Assembly: GCF_013911965.1 (NCBI RefSeq)
Contig: NZ_JACESE010000003.1
Coordinates: 62,001 to 126,000, forward strand
Direction of reading: 5' to 3'
DNA from: Phenylobacterium sp.
Lineage (GTDB): Bacteria; Pseudomonadota; Alphaproteobacteria; Caulobacterales; Caulobacteraceae
Length of the DNA stretch: 64,000 nucleotides
Under the pieces are notes generated by a model. The model was not told where the DNA came from and did not search any database. It was given only the letters and a program-made list of their open reading frames with translations. Position numbers and translations under genes: made by a program. This document shows, piece by piece, positions 47,702 to 57,835 of this stretch; within the stretch, counting starts at the first letter, position 1, and each line of letters opens with the position of its first letter.

Positions 47702-48019
47702 TCAGCCGCAGCGCACCTCTTTGATGACGCCCGTCTCGGCGTCGTAGAAGAAGTTCAGCCGGCGCGGATGGAAATCCATGGTCACCGGGCAGGTGGTGCA
47801 GGCGACGCGCTGCAGGCCCGGATTCACCGGCACCGGAATCTCGCTGCGATGGCGGCCGATCAGCCGGCGGGCCTCGGCCGCGCCGCATTGATCCTCCGGC
47901 TCAGGCGGCGCCGCCGGACGCGGCGCAGGAGGCGCAGGCCGCGGCGCGGGCGGCGGTTCGCTGGCGCAGCCGGCCAGGGTCGCGGCGGCGACAAAGCTCA
48001 GAACGAACGTCCGGATCAT
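47702..48019 (-). CDS. Lipoprotein with inhibitor I78-like domain
   Basis: A 105-residue protein with a lipoprotein signal (TLAGCAS, cysteine near 18), a proline/alanine spacer and a C-terminal domain with the I78 (serine-protease inhibitor) pattern: DQCGAAEARRLIGRHRSEIPVP, a central CTTCPVTMDFHPRRLNFFYDAETGVIKEVRCG. The four cysteines could form disulfides in the periplasm. The ATG (48017-48019) overlaps the holC stop by 4 nt. Protease inhibition is inferred from the family only. Confidence 0.8.
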   Translation of the reverse strand: MIRTFVLSFVAAATLAGCASEPPPAPRPAPPAPRPAAPPEPEDQCGAAEARRLIGRHRSEIPVPVNPGLQRVACTTCPVTMDFHPRRLNFFYDAETGVIKEVRCG

Positions 48020-48474
48020 GCCTGTTTCTCCCATCCGCGGGCCATCTGTCGCCAGTAGGACACCGGCAGGCCCTTCGATTTCAATGCGCTCCACTGGGCG
48101 CGGGCGGTGGCCAGGGCCGCCTCGTCCCGCCCGTCGAACAGGACGAGACAACGCACGAACTCCTCCAACGGCCCAGGCTCGGCGCCGTCGATGAGGAACA
48201 GCGCATCGGCCTTGTTCAGATTCTCCATCCCCGCCGTCAGCAGGACCGGCTGGGCCGCCGCATGGGGCTCCTCCGCCAGGCCGTGGGGCAGGAAGCTCTC
48301 GTCGCGATAGGCCCACAGCCAGCCGTCCAGGTGCTCGAGCCGTTCCTGGGCGCGGCTGCGCACGAGCGCCTTCCAGCCCCGCGACAGCGTGCGCTCCAGG
48401 AGATCGGGCAGCACCTGATCGAGACCCGAACGTTCCAGGTGGTAGAACCACACCTCGCACGCCGTCTCAGCCAT
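48016..48474 (-). CDS. holC: DNA polymerase III subunit chi
   Basis: HolC links the clamp-loader to single-strand-binding protein. The 152-residue protein has the family pattern EVWFYHLERSGLDQVLPDLLERTLSRGWKALVR, DGWLWAYRDESFLPHGL, QPVLLTAGMENLNKADALFLIDG and a C-terminal WSALKSKGLPVSYWRQ helix. pepA-holC is a widely conserved pair; here a small hydrolase gene lies between them (8-nt overlap with holC). Confidence 0.93.
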   Translation of the reverse strand: MAETACEVWFYHLERSGLDQVLPDLLERTLSRGWKALVRSRAQERLEHLDGWLWAYRDESFLPHGLAEEPHAAAQPVLLTAGMENLNKADALFLIDGAEPGPLEEFVRCLVLFDGRDEAALATARAQWSALKSKGLPVSYWRQMARGWEKQA

Positions 48475-49162
48475 CGACCGCCTCCAGCACCTCGCGGGCC
48501 AGCGCCTCGACCATCACCGCAACCTCCCGAGGCGCGGTCAGGGGCGAGAGATGGTTCAGCTGCAGACGGCGAACCGGCCAGCCGCGGGCGCGCGCCATTT
48601 GCGCCTGGTCCTCATAGGCGCCGCTGAGCTGCAGATAGGCTCCCGGCGCAGAGAGCCCGACCTCCGGCGCAGCCTCTTCGAAATAGGCGAGCGGCAGGGG
48701 CTCCAGCTCGGCCGTCATGGCCGAGCGCAGCTGGGGATCGGGCACGAGCCGGTCCAGCGCCCCGGGCGGCCACCAGTCGTCCCACGAGGGAAGCAGGCCG
48801 TCCTGGACGCCGGCATGGAGATCGGCGCGCAAGGCCGGCGGCGCCGTGTCCAGCCAGGCGAGGCCAGGATGCGGCAGGATGGCGTCGACGAAGATCACTC
48901 CCGCCACCGGCGAGGCCAGAGCCGTCTCGAGCGCCGGCGCCAGGGCGCCTGCCCCACTGTGAACCACCAGCATAACCGGCGGACCTGCGCCGACCTGTTC
49001 GGAGAGGCCCGCGGCGAGCCGCGCATAGAAGTCGGACCCCATCGCGGCCAGCCGCGGCCAGGCCGGCGCGCGGGCCTCGTGCCCGCGAGCCGCAAGCTGG
49101 TCGCGCACCGCCTGCCAGCTCAGCGGGCCGAGCAGCGGACTGTGCGTCAGGACGAATCGCAC
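48467..49162 (-). CDS. Alpha/beta-hydrolase fold protein
   Basis: A 231-residue small hydrolase: RFVLTHSPLLGPLSWQAVRDQL, the nucleophile elbow VVHSGAGALAP, VIFVDAILPHPG, and a late LNHLSPLTAP histidine, in the order expected for a Ser-Asp-His enzyme. The elbow HSGAG differs slightly from the usual GxSxG (H in the first place), as in some relatives. No substrate can be named. It sits between pepA (30 nt) and holC (8-nt overlap), so it belongs to that operon. Confidence 0.8.
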   Translation of the reverse strand: MRFVLTHSPLLGPLSWQAVRDQLAARGHEARAPAWPRLAAMGSDFYARLAAGLSEQVGAGPPVMLVVHSGAGALAPALETALASPVAGVIFVDAILPHPGLAWLDTAPPALRADLHAGVQDGLLPSWDDWWPPGALDRLVPDPQLRSAMTAELEPLPLAYFEEAAPEVGLSAPGAYLQLSGAYEDQAQMARARGWPVRRLQLNHLSPLTAPREVAVMVEALAREVLEAVDG

Positions 49163-49192
49163 CGGAGCCTCCTGGGCGACCGCAGACGGGAC

Positions 49193-50677
49193 TCAGCCCT
49201 CGTACTTCTCCGCCACCATCCGGTTCAACAGGCGCACGCCGTAGCCGGTGGCGCCCTCCGGCAGGGTCGGCACCGTGGAGGGCTTCTTCCAGGCGGTCGA
49301 AGCGATGTCGAGGTGGGCCCAGGGCAGGCCGTTGACGAACCGCTGCAGGAACAGGGCCGCGGTGATCGATCCGCCCGGACGGCCGCCGGTGTTCTTCACA
49401 TCGGCGATCATGCTGTCGATCTGCTTGTCGTAGGCGGGCGGCAGCGGCATCCGCCACAGGGGCTCGCCTTCGGTCTTCGAGGCCGCCAGCAGGTTCTCCG
49501 ACAGTTCGTCGTTGTTGGAGAACAGGCCCGCATAGTCGTTGCCGAGACTGATGATGATGGCCCCGGTCAGGGTCGCCAGATCGACCATGAACTTCGGCTT
49601 GAAGCGGTCCTGGCAGTACCAGAGCGCGTCGGCCAGGACGAGCCGGCCCTCGGCGTCGGTGTTGATGATCTCGATGGTCTGACCCGACATGGAGGTGACC
49701 ACGTCGCCCGGCCGCTGAGCCTCGCCGTCAGGCATGTTCTCCACCAGGCCGAGGATGCCGACCGCGTTGACCTTCGCCTTCCGCCCGGCCAGCACGTGCA
49801 TGAGACCGGCCACGGCGCCTGCGCCGCCCATGTCCCACTTCATGTCCTCCATGCCGTCGGCCGGCTTGATGCTGATGCCGCCGGTGTCGAAGCAGACGCC
49901 CTTGCCGACGAAGGCGATCGGCTGAGCCTTGGGGTCGGCCGCGCCGTTCCAGCGGATCACCACCAGCTGGCTTTCGCGGGCGCTGCCCTGCCCCACGCCC
50001 AGCAGGGAGCCCATGCCGAGCTTGGCCATCTCGGCCTCGCCGAGGATCTCGACCTCCAGGCCGAGAGTCTCGAGTTCCTTCACGCGGCGCGCGAACTCGG
50101 CCGGAAAGAGGATGTTGGCCGGCTCGGAGACGAGGTTGCGGGTGAAGGCCACGCCGTCAGCGAGGGCGGCGTAGTCCACGAAGGCCGCCCGGGCCTTGTC
50201 GGGATCGGCGCAGGCCACTTCGCCCTTGGTCACGGAGGGTTTCTTGTCGGCCGGCTCCTTGGTCCGGTAGCGGTCGAAGCGATAGGCCGCCAGCCGCAGG
50301 CCGAGCGCGGCGCGTTCGGGCCGCGCGGCGGCGGCGTCGCCGAACGCCACGCGGAGCGTGGCGACTCCGGAGAGCTTCACGGCGTTGTAGGCGCTGGCCG
50401 CAGCATGTTCGGCGCCGATGTCGTCGAAGGCCTCGGCCTTGCCCGCGCCGACGAGGAGGAGGCGCGCGGCCTTGTGGCCCGCCGGGGCGACGACATCGAG
50501 CACCTGTCCCTTGGCGCCGGTGAAGCGCGCCGATTCCAGCGCCCGCGAAAGCGCGCCGCCGGACTGCCGGTCGGCCTCGGCGGCGGCGCCCGACAGCGGC
50601 GCGCCCTCGAACACGATCAGGGCGAGCGCGGTCTTCTCGGCCAGATCAGCGCCGACCGTGACGAATTCGATGTCCAT
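49193..50677 (-). CDS. pepA: Leucyl aminopeptidase (cytosol aminopeptidase)
   Basis: PepA is a two-metal aminopeptidase of family M17; in some bacteria it also binds DNA. The 494-residue protein has metal ligands and catalytic residues in [31 protein letters not shown] and the signature [16 protein letters not shown]. The ATG at 50675-50677 gives MDIEFVTVG and has GAGG upstream. It is divergent from lptF, an arrangement shared with E. coli. Confidence 0.97.
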   Translation of the reverse strand: MDIEFVTVGADLAEKTALALIVFEGAPLSGAAAEADRQSGGALSRALESARFTGAKGQVLDVVAPAGHKAARLLLVGAGKAEAFDDIGAEHAAASAYNAVKLSGVATLRVAFGDAAAARPERAALGLRLAAYRFDRYRTKEPADKKPSVTKGEVACADPDKARAAFVDYAALADGVAFTRNLVSEPANILFPAEFARRVKELETLGLEVEILGEAEMAKLGMGSLLGVGQGSARESQLVVIRWNGAADPKAQPIAFVGKGVCFDTGGISIKPADGMEDMKWDMGGAGAVAGLMHVLAGRKAKVNAVGILGLVENMPDGEAQRPGDVVTSMSGQTIEIINTDAEGRLVLADALWYCQDRFKPKFMVDLATLTGAIIISLGNDYAGLFSNNDELSENLLAASKTEGEPLWRMPLPPAYDKQIDSMIADVKNTGGRPGGSITAALFLQRFVNGLPWAHLDIASTAWKKPSTVPTLPEGATGYGVRLLNRMVAEKYEG

Positions 50678-50833
50678 GCGAAACCTCAACCAAAGCAATG
50701 TGGATGGCGCGCCACCGCCAGGGCGCCCAGCATGGCGCCGCCTGCGGCGGTTGTGTGGCGCGGCGACGCATGGTTTAGAACAGCTTCGCGCCCAGGGCGC
50801 GCCAAATCATTCCGGCGACGCCGCTTTTTTCCC

Positions 50834-51973
50834 ATGCGCCTGATCGATCGATATCTCCTTCGCCAGCTGCTGGGTCCGACGCTCCTGGCGACGCTCGCCC
50901 TGACCTCGGTGGCCCTGCTCAGCCAGAGCCTGTCGGCGCTCGACGTCATCATCAATCAGCGCCAGAGCGCGGGCGTCTTCCTCAAGATCACCCTGCTGGC
51001 CATGCCGCAGCTCATCAACATGGTGATGCCCATCGCCCTGTTCGTGGCCGCCCTGGTGGCGCTGAACCGGCTGCAGAGCGAGCAGGAGATCGTCGTCTGC
51101 TTCGCCGGCGGCATGAGCCGCTGGCGGGTCGTCTCCCCGCCCCTGCGCCTGGCCGCCGTCATCGCCTTCCTGGCCCTGGTCATGAACCTCTTCGTCCAGC
51201 CCGCGGCCTTCCGCGAGATGCGCGAGACTCTGTTCGAGGTGCGGACCGACCTCGCCGCCACGCTCGTGCGCGAGGGGGAGTTCACCCAGCCGGCGCCGGG
51301 GCTGACCGTCTATGCGCAGAGCGTCGACAGCCGCGGACGCATCGGCAATCTCTTCATCCACAGCGCCGAACCCGGCGGGTCGGCGACCACCTACACCGCC
51401 GACGAAGGCCAGCTCGCCACCCGCGCGGGCTCGCCCGTGCTCATCATGCGGCGCGGCTCGACGCAGGAGTTCAGCGAGACCGGCGTCCTGAACTTCCTCA
51501 CCTTCGACGAGTACATCTTCGACCTCTCCCCGCTGATCGCGAGCGAGGAGCTGGTCCACTACAAGCCCTCGGACCGCTACCTGCACGAGCTCTTCTTCCC
51601 CGACCTGCAGCAGGACTGGGAGCAGAGGAACCGGCTCGACATGCTGGCCGAGGGCCACGCGCGCCTGGCCACGCCGCTGTACAACATCGCCTTCATGGCC
51701 ATCGCCCTGGCCGCCATCATCGGCGGGGGATACAACCGCATGGGCTACGGGCGCCGCATCGCCTGGGGCGGCGCGGCCGCCGCCGGCAGCCGCATCCTGG
51801 GCTTCGTGGTCCAGGCCGCCTGCGAGTCGAGCGCCTGGCTCAACATCCTGCAGTACGCCATCCCGGTGATCGCCTGCGCCGTGGCCCTGCGGATCATCTT
51901 CCGCCAGAAGGTGTCGCGGTTCATCGACATGCGCCGCCGGCCCGCGCGCATCGCGACGGGGGCGCCGGCATGA
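50834..51973 (+). CDS. lptF: LPS export permease LptF
   Basis: LptF pairs with LptG and the ATPase LptB to lift LPS out of the inner membrane. The 379-residue protein starts at the ATG giving MRLIDRYLLRQLLGP, has three N-terminal and three C-terminal membrane helices around a periplasmic jellyroll domain (about 110-270), and the NRLQSEQEIVVCFAGGMSRWR cytoplasmic coupling segment. A longer frame upstream crosses pepA and is not coding. It overlaps lptG by 4 nt (ATGA). Confidence 0.95.
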   Translation: MRLIDRYLLRQLLGPTLLATLALTSVALLSQSLSALDVIINQRQSAGVFLKITLLAMPQLINMVMPIALFVAALVALNRLQSEQEIVVCFAGGMSRWRVVSPPLRLAAVIAFLALVMNLFVQPAAFREMRETLFEVRTDLAATLVREGEFTQPAPGLTVYAQSVDSRGRIGNLFIHSAEPGGSATTYTADEGQLATRAGSPVLIMRRGSTQEFSETGVLNFLTFDEYIFDLSPLIASEELVHYKPSDRYLHELFFPDLQQDWEQRNRLDMLAEGHARLATPLYNIAFMAIALAAIIGGGYNRMGYGRRIAWGGAAAAGSRILGFVVQAACESSAWLNILQYAIPVIACAVALRIIFRQKVSRFIDMRRRPARIATGAPA

Positions 51974-53073
51974 TGCGGTTCGGTCGCCTGGAGGCCTATG
52001 TCCTCTCGCGCAGCTTCTTCAATATCGGCGTGGCCCTGGCGGTGATCGCGACCGTCGTGGTCCTGGTCCAGTTCGTGGATCTCTCGCGCTCCGTCGGGGT
52101 GCGCGCCGACGTCAGCGTCGGCCAGCTCTTCGGCCTGACCGCCCTGCGGGCGCCCTCGCTGATGCTGGTCCTGCTGCCGTTCGTCTTCCTGTTCGGCGGC
52201 ATGGCCGCCTATGTCAGCCTCAACCGGCGAAGCGAACTCGTGGCCATGCGGGCCGCAGGGGTGTCGGCCTGGCGGTTCATCCTGCCGACGGCCATAGCGG
52301 CCGCCCTCGTCGGCGTGATCGCCGTCACCCTGCTCAATCCCCTGGCTGCGGCGTCGAACGCCCGCTTCGAGCTCGAGCGGGCGCGCGTGATGGACAACTA
52401 TCTGACCGACGCGCCCGACGAGGTCTGGCTGCGCCAGGGCGACGAACGCAGCCAGATCGTCATCCACGCCAAGGACCGCGAGATCCTCGACGGGACCGTT
52501 CTCCTCCGCGGCGTCTCCCTCTTCGTCTACCAGAAGAACGAGGCTGGGATTCCGGAGTTCAAGCGGCGCCTGGAAGCCTCCGAGGCGCGGCTGCTGCCGG
52601 GGTTCTGGCGCCTGACCGACGTGCGCGAGGCCGCCGCCGGCGAAAGCTCCGTCCGGTCCGAAAGCCTGTCGATCCGCTCCAGCCTCGACAGCGAATCGGC
52701 CATGGAGCGCTTCGCCTCGCCCGAGGCGATCGCCTTCTGGCGTCTCCCCGCCGCCATTCGCACCACGGAGCAGGCCGGCTTCAGCGCCAGCCGCTATGAG
52801 CTCCGCTTCCAGCAGCTGCTGGCCACCCCGATCCTGTTCGCCGCCATGACCATACTGGCGGCGGCCTTCTCCCTTCGCCTGGCGCGGCTCGGCGGACTGG
52901 CGGGGCTGGCGGGCGCGGGGGTCGCCCTGGGTTTCGTGTTCTTCTTCCTCAACGAGTTCGCCGGCGCCCTGGCCGATGCGGAGGTGATACCGCTGATCGC
53001 GGCCGCCTGGGCGCCGCCGCTCATCGCCCTGCTGTCGGGGCTGACGCTGCTTTGCTACACCGAAGACGGTTGA
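51970..53073 (+). CDS. lptG: LPS export permease LptG
   Basis: The partner permease of LptF. The 367-residue protein has the matching layout: RLEAYVLSRSFFNIGVALAVI, a coupling segment LNRRSELVAMRAAGVSAWRFILP, the periplasmic domain (about 115-270) and three C-terminal membrane helices. It starts in the ATGA overlap with lptF and is followed after 61 nt by lptD, so inner- and outer-membrane parts of the same LPS bridge are made together. Confidence 0.95.
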   Translation: MMRFGRLEAYVLSRSFFNIGVALAVIATVVVLVQFVDLSRSVGVRADVSVGQLFGLTALRAPSLMLVLLPFVFLFGGMAAYVSLNRRSELVAMRAAGVSAWRFILPTAIAAALVGVIAVTLLNPLAAASNARFELERARVMDNYLTDAPDEVWLRQGDERSQIVIHAKDREILDGTVLLRGVSLFVYQKNEAGIPEFKRRLEASEARLLPGFWRLTDVREAAAGESSVRSESLSIRSSLDSESAMERFASPEAIAFWRLPAAIRTTEQAGFSASRYELRFQQLLATPILFAAMTILAAAFSLRLARLGGLAGLAGAGVALGFVFFFLNEFAGALADAEVIPLIAAAWAPPLIALLSGLTLLCYTEDG

Positions 53074-53134
53074 AAGACGCCGCTGCGCCGCTATCCCTGC
53101 GCAAGCAGCCGCCGCGGCAGGAAGGGATCATCGC

Positions 53135-55447
53135 TTGAAGACTTCACCTCGGCGTGCGCCGTTCGCCTCGGCCAAGCGCGGGCTCCTCGCCGGGGCCGCT
53201 GCGGCGAGCCTCTGCGCCGGCGCGGCCGCCGCCCAGGTCGCAGTCGAGCCCCCTGGCGCCGCCGAGAGCGCGCCGGGTCGGGACGGACTCGTCCCGGGCG
53301 CCATGTATGTGGAGGCCGATTCCCTCGTCCGCGACGACAAGCGCCAGGTGACGACCGCCACGGGGGACGTCGAGGCCCGCTACGACGAGCGGACGCTGCG
53401 CGCCGACGCCCTTTCCTACGACGAAACGCGTGGCGTGGTCGAAGCGCAGAACGTCCAGATCATCAATCCGGACGGCAGCGTCGAGTTTGCGCGCGAGATC
53501 ACCTTCGACGACGACATGAGCGCCGGCATCGCCCAGGGCTTCTCCGCCCGCCTGCCGCAGAACGTGAAGCTCGCCGCCGCCAGCGCCGTGCGCCGCAATC
53601 CGCAGGTCAACGAGCTGAACCGCGCCATCTACACCCCCTGCGACGTCTGCGCCGACTCCGCGGAGAAAGGCGGCGACGGCCCCACCTGGTCGATCCAGGC
53701 CGACAAGGTGGTGCAGGACCGGGATCGGCAGCTGATCTACTACCGCCACGCCGTCTTCCGCCTCTTCGGCGCGCCGGTGCTGTACATGCCGCTGTTCTGG
53801 CATCCGGACCCGCAGGCGGAGCGCGCCTCCGGCTTCCTGCCGCCGGACATCTCGATCTCCGACCGCCGCGGGGTCTCCTACGAACAGCCCTATCTGTTTG
53901 TCCTGTCGCCCTATTCCGACCTGACGCTCAGCCCGCAGATCAACGCCAAGGTGCCGCCGTTCCTGAACGCCCGGTACCGCAAGCGCTTCTATTCCGGCGA
54001 GATCGACGTGCGGGCCGGCTACACCTACGCCGAGGACTTCGACGGCGAGGGCGACAGCTTCGGCGAACAGACGTCGCGCAGCTACATCCTGGCGCGCGGG
54101 GCCTTCCAGCTCGACGAGAACTGGGACTGGGGCTTCACCGCCGAGCGCAGTTCCGACGACCTGCTGTTCGACAAGTACGAGATCGGTGACGTCTATGAAT
54201 CGCGCGGCCCCTATCTGGCCGACGACCGGCGGCTGATCTCCCAAGTCTACGCCATACGGCAGGACGAGGACTCCTATCTCTCGGTGGCGGCGTTCGACAT
54301 CCAGGGCCTGCGGCCCGGGGACGACGATCGCACCTTCCCGACGGTGGCGCCGCTCGTGGAGGGCCGCTGGTCGCCCGACGCGCGCTTCGCCGGCGGGCGG
54401 ATGAGATTCGAGGTCGACGCCGTGGCGCTGGAGCGGGACCTGTCGCCGGCCAGCACGGCCGGCGCCCGTATTCCGGGCCTGGACAGCCGGCGGGTGGTCG
54501 CCCAGGCCAACTGGCGGACCTCCTTCGTCTCCACGGCCGGCGTCCGGCTCGAGCCGTTCGTCAATCTGCGGGCCGACGCCTACCACCTGAGCGACGTCCC
54601 GTCGGAGGGGTACGGCGACAAGAGCCTGACGCGCGGAATGGCGACGGTCGGCGCAGATCTGAGCTGGCCTTTCTTCCGTCGTTTCAATGACAAGACCGTC
54701 GTCCTTGAGCCGCTGCTTCAGGTCGCCGCCTCGCCGCGCGCCAAGCAGATCATCGTCGGGACCGACAGCGCCGGCGAGCCCGTCTATCTCGACGAGGACA
54801 GCCTCGCCTTCGAGTTCGACGAGACCAACCTCTTCCTCGCCGACAAGTTTCCGGGCTTCGACCTGATCGAAGGGGGCCTGCGGGCCACGGCGGCGGGCCG
54901 GGCGACGATCCTCTGGGACGACGGCCGGCGGGCCAGCCTGCTGATCGGCCGCAGCTTCCGCGACGAAGAGATCACCGCTTTCCCCGAGCGCACCGGGCTG
55001 CGCGACACGGCCTCGGACTGGGTCGTCGCGGCCGAGGCCCAGCCGCTGCGCGGCCTGTCCTTCTTCAGCCGCGCCCGCCTGGACGGCGACAGCCTGGACG
55101 TGCGTCGCGCCGAGACCGGCGCCAACGTGGCCATGGCGCGGGGCTCGGGCTTCTTCCGCTATCTGTGGGACGACCTCGACATCAACGGGGTCAAGCGGGA
55201 GAATCTCGACCTCGGCGGCGAGGTCTTCCTGACCAAGAACTGGGGCCTCTCCGCCTACGGCAATCGCGACATGGTGCAGGACGCCTGGGTGGTCCGCGAC
55301 CTCGGCATCGTCTATCGCGACGAATGCACGCGGATCGAGGTGATCTACCGCCGCGAAGACACCGTCATCGGCCGGCTGGGCCCCAGCGAGTCCGTCAGCG
55401 TGCGCCTAACCCTCGCCACATTGGGCGAACCTATCTATGCCAACTAG
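53135..55447 (+). CDS. lptD: LPS-assembly outer membrane protein LptD
   Basis: LptD is the barrel that inserts LPS into the outer leaflet. The 770-residue protein starts at a TTG (53135) with AGGAAGGG upstream, and has a signal peptide (about 1-33), an OstA-like jellyroll domain (YVEADSLVRDDKRQVTTATGDVEARYD, about 50-150) and the LptD barrel domain (PDISISDRRGVSYEQPYLFVLSPYSDLTLSP, KNWGLSAYGNRDMVQD near the end). Cysteines for the maturation disulfides are few (CDVCADS in the linker, DECTRIE at the end). lptE is not adjacent. Confidence 0.95.
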   Translation: MKTSPRRAPFASAKRGLLAGAAAASLCAGAAAAQVAVEPPGAAESAPGRDGLVPGAMYVEADSLVRDDKRQVTTATGDVEARYDERTLRADALSYDETRGVVEAQNVQIINPDGSVEFAREITFDDDMSAGIAQGFSARLPQNVKLAAASAVRRNPQVNELNRAIYTPCDVCADSAEKGGDGPTWSIQADKVVQDRDRQLIYYRHAVFRLFGAPVLYMPLFWHPDPQAERASGFLPPDISISDRRGVSYEQPYLFVLSPYSDLTLSPQINAKVPPFLNARYRKRFYSGEIDVRAGYTYAEDFDGEGDSFGEQTSRSYILARGAFQLDENWDWGFTAERSSDDLLFDKYEIGDVYESRGPYLADDRRLISQVYAIRQDEDSYLSVAAFDIQGLRPGDDDRTFPTVAPLVEGRWSPDARFAGGRMRFEVDAVALERDLSPASTAGARIPGLDSRRVVAQANWRTSFVSTAGVRLEPFVNLRADAYHLSDVPSEGYGDKSLTRGMATVGADLSWPFFRRFNDKTVVLEPLLQVAASPRAKQIIVGTDSAGEPVYLDEDSLAFEFDETNLFLADKFPGFDLIEGGLRATAAGRATILWDDGRRASLLIGRSFRDEEITAFPERTGLRDTASDWVVAAEAQPLRGLSFFSRARLDGDSLDVRRAETGANVAMARGSGFFRYLWDDLDINGVKRENLDLGGEVFLTKNWGLSAYGNRDMVQDAWVVRDLGIVYRDECTRIEVIYRREDTVIGRLGPSESVSVRLTLATLGEPIYAN

Positions 55448-55490
55448 GATAAGCGGCGCTTCCCGCCGCCACGAAGGAATGACCCAAGCG

Positions 55491-56834
55491 ATGTTGTCTG
55501 TGCGTTCAGTCCGCGGCCGGGCGGCCTGCGGCGTCGCTCTTGCGGCCCTCCTCGCGGCCACGGCCGCGGCGCCCGCCGCGGCGCAGGACGCCGCCGAAGC
55601 CCCGGCCCAGCCGCAGGCCCCCGCGCCGGCCCAGCCTCAAGGCCTGACCGAGTACGCCGCGGCCGTGGTGAACGACGAGATCATCTCGACCTACGATCTG
55701 GCGCAGCGCATGCGCCTTCTGATCGCCACCACGGGCGTGCAGCCGAGCGAGCAGAACCTGCCGCAGATCCAGCAGCAGGCCCTGGTCTCCCTGGTCGACG
55801 AGCGGCTCCAGTTCCAGGAACTGCGCCGGGTCGAGCAGGAGCAGGACTTCTCCATCATCGCCACCGACGAAGAGGTGGACGAGGAACTGGCCGAGATGGC
55901 CGCCGGCAACAACATGACGCCGGAGCAGTTCACCAGCATGCTGCGCAGCCAGGGCGTCCTGGGCTCGCTGCGCGAACAGCTCCGCGCGCAGAGCAGCTGG
56001 CAGCGCTGGATCCAGGGGCGCTACGGCTCGCGCCTGCGGATCGGCGACGACCAGATCAACGCCGTCCTGGAGCAGCAGCAGGCCCAGGCCAGCAAGCCGC
56101 AGTACCAGATCAGCGAGGTGTTCCTCGACGCCAACCGCGTGGGCGGCATGGAGGTGGCCCTGCAAGGGGCGGCCCAGCTCGTCACCCAGATGCAGCAGGG
56201 CGCTCCGTTCCAGGCCGTGGCCCGCCAGTTCTCGGCCTCGGCGACGGCCGCCTCCGGCGGCGACGCCGGCTGGATCACGCCGGGCGAAATGCCCGCCGAG
56301 GTGGATCAGGCCCTGGAACAGATGCGGCCCGGACAGCTGTCGCGCCCGATCCCGGTCAGCGACGGCGTCTACATCATCTATCTGCGGGACAAGCGCGCCG
56401 GCGAGGGTTCGACCATCGTCAACCTGAAGCAGGTGGCCGTCGGCCTGCCGGCCGACGCTCCGCCGAGCGCCGTCGAGGCCGCCCAGGCGCGCCTGCTCGC
56501 CGTGCGGGCCAAGATCACCGGCTGCGGCGACCTGGAGCAGGTGGCCGGCCAGGAGACGGGCCTCGTCGCCGGCGACCTCGGCGAGGCCGAGATCGCCGAT
56601 CTCGCCCCGGCCTTCCGCCAGGCGGCCGAGCAGCTCGAGGAAGGCCAGATCTCCGATCCCATCCGCACCGAGGCGGGGCTGCACATCGTCGCCGTCTGCG
56701 GCAAGCGGGCGACCGGCGCAGGCATGCTCAGCGCCGAGCAGGTCGAGCGGCGGCTCTTCTTCCAGCAACTGGGCCTGATTGCGCGACGTTACATGCGTGA
56801 CCTGAGGAACGCGGCGACAATCGAGACCCGGTGA
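55491..56834 (+). CDS. surA: Periplasmic chaperone/peptidyl-prolyl isomerase SurA
   Basis: SurA escorts outer-membrane proteins such as LptD to the BAM complex. The product (447 residues from this start) has a signal peptide, a SurA N-domain (AAVVNDEIISTYDLAQRMRLLI, LVDERLQFQELRR), one full parvulin domain (ISEVFLDANRVG to VYIIYLRDKR) and a second, shorter parvulin-like end (LEEGQISDPIRTEAGLHIVAV). I prefer the ATG at 55491, since AAGGA lies 12 nt before it; an ATG at 55479 would put that site directly on the codon. It overlaps pdxA by 4 nt. Confidence 0.92.
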   Translation: MLSVRSVRGRAACGVALAALLAATAAAPAAAQDAAEAPAQPQAPAPAQPQGLTEYAAAVVNDEIISTYDLAQRMRLLIATTGVQPSEQNLPQIQQQALVSLVDERLQFQELRRVEQEQDFSIIATDEEVDEELAEMAAGNNMTPEQFTSMLRSQGVLGSLREQLRAQSSWQRWIQGRYGSRLRIGDDQINAVLEQQQAQASKPQYQISEVFLDANRVGGMEVALQGAAQLVTQMQQGAPFQAVARQFSASATAASGGDAGWITPGEMPAEVDQALEQMRPGQLSRPIPVSDGVYIIYLRDKRAGEGSTIVNLKQVAVGLPADAPPSAVEAAQARLLAVRAKITGCGDLEQVAGQETGLVAGDLGEAEIADLAPAFRQAAEQLEEGQISDPIRTEAGLHIVAVCGKRATGAGMLSAEQVERRLFFQQLGLIARRYMRDLRNAATIETR

Positions 56835-57835
56835 AGCACCGACCCCTTGCCATCAGCCTGGGCGATCCCGCCGGGATCGGGCCGGAGATCGTCTTCAAGG
56901 CCTGGAGCGCGTTGCGCGAGACCGGTCCCTGTTTCGTCGTCGTCGGCGACATGCGGCAGGTCGCGGCCGCCTGCGGCGGCACGGCCGGGCTCGTCCGCCA
57001 GATCAGCGCGGCGGAGGACGCCAATCGCGTCTTCCCGCAGGCGATCCCGGTCATCGACATCCCGCTCCTGGCCCCCGTCGTCTCCGGGCAACCGTCGCCC
57101 CAGGCCGCCAAGGCGGTCATCGCCTGGATCGAGACGGCGGTCGGGCTGGCGCTCTCGGGCTCGGTGGGCGGGGTTGTGACCGCGCCGATCGCCAAGCAGA
57201 CCCTCTATGGCGCCGGCTTCGCCTTCCCCGGCCATACGGAATTTCTGGGCGAACTCACCGCCGCCGAGCGCTATGACGGAGCGCGCGGGCCGATCATGAT
57301 GCTGGCCGCCGGGGATCTCCGCGTCGCCCTGGTCACCGTCCACCTGCCCCTGGCCGAGGTGCCTCAGGCGCTCAGCGTCGAAAAGATCGTCAACGCCGGA
57401 CTGGTGACGGCCCAGGCCCTGCGGCGCGACTTCGGCGTGGAGCGGCCGCGGCTGGCGGTCGCCGGCCTCAATCCGCACGCCGGCGAGGGCGGGGCGATCG
57501 GGCGCGAAGAGGTCCAGACCGTCGCCCCCGCCGTGCGGGCGCTGCGCGACCTGGGCGTCGACGCCACCGGGCCACACCCGGCCGACAGCCTGTTCCACGA
57601 GGCGGCGCGCAGGACCTACGACGCGGTCCTCGGCCTCTATCACGACCAGGCTCTGATCCCTGTGAAGATGCTCGACTTCTGGGGCGGCGTGAACATCACC
57701 CTCGGCCTGCCCATCGTCCGGACCTCGCCCGACCATGGCACCGCCTTCGACATCGCCGGCCGGGGCCAGGCCCGCGCCGACAGCATGATCGCCGCCATCC
57801 GCATGGCGCGCGAAATCGCCCTGCGCCGGGGATGA
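56831..57835 (+). CDS. pdxA: 4-hydroxythreonine-4-phosphate dehydrogenase
   Basis: PdxA carries out the NAD-dependent step to aminoacetone phosphate precursor in pyridoxal phosphate synthesis. The 334-residue enzyme begins at a GTG overlapping the surA stop (GTGA), with LAISLGDPAGIGPEI, the metal histidines H171 (TVHLPLAEV), H216 (GLNPHAGEGG) and H271 (LYHDQALIPVK), and FPGHTEFL. The surA-pdxA-rsmA order is the same as in E. coli. Confidence 0.96.
   Translation: MKHRPLAISLGDPAGIGPEIVFKAWSALRETGPCFVVVGDMRQVAAACGGTAGLVRQISAAEDANRVFPQAIPVIDIPLLAPVVSGQPSPQAAKAVIAWIETAVGLALSGSVGGVVTAPIAKQTLYGAGFAFPGHTEFLGELTAAERYDGARGPIMMLAAGDLRVALVTVHLPLAEVPQALSVEKIVNAGLVTAQALRRDFGVERPRLAVAGLNPHAGEGGAIGREEVQTVAPAVRALRDLGVDATGPHPADSLFHEAARRTYDAVLGLYHDQALIPVKMLDFWGGVNITLGLPIVRTSPDHGTAFDIAGRGQARADSMIAAIRMAREIALRRG

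Noticed and set aside
48551-50833. A long plus-strand frame running into lptF
   Set aside because: It lies antisense to pepA and a hydrolase gene, and lptF is complete from 50834.
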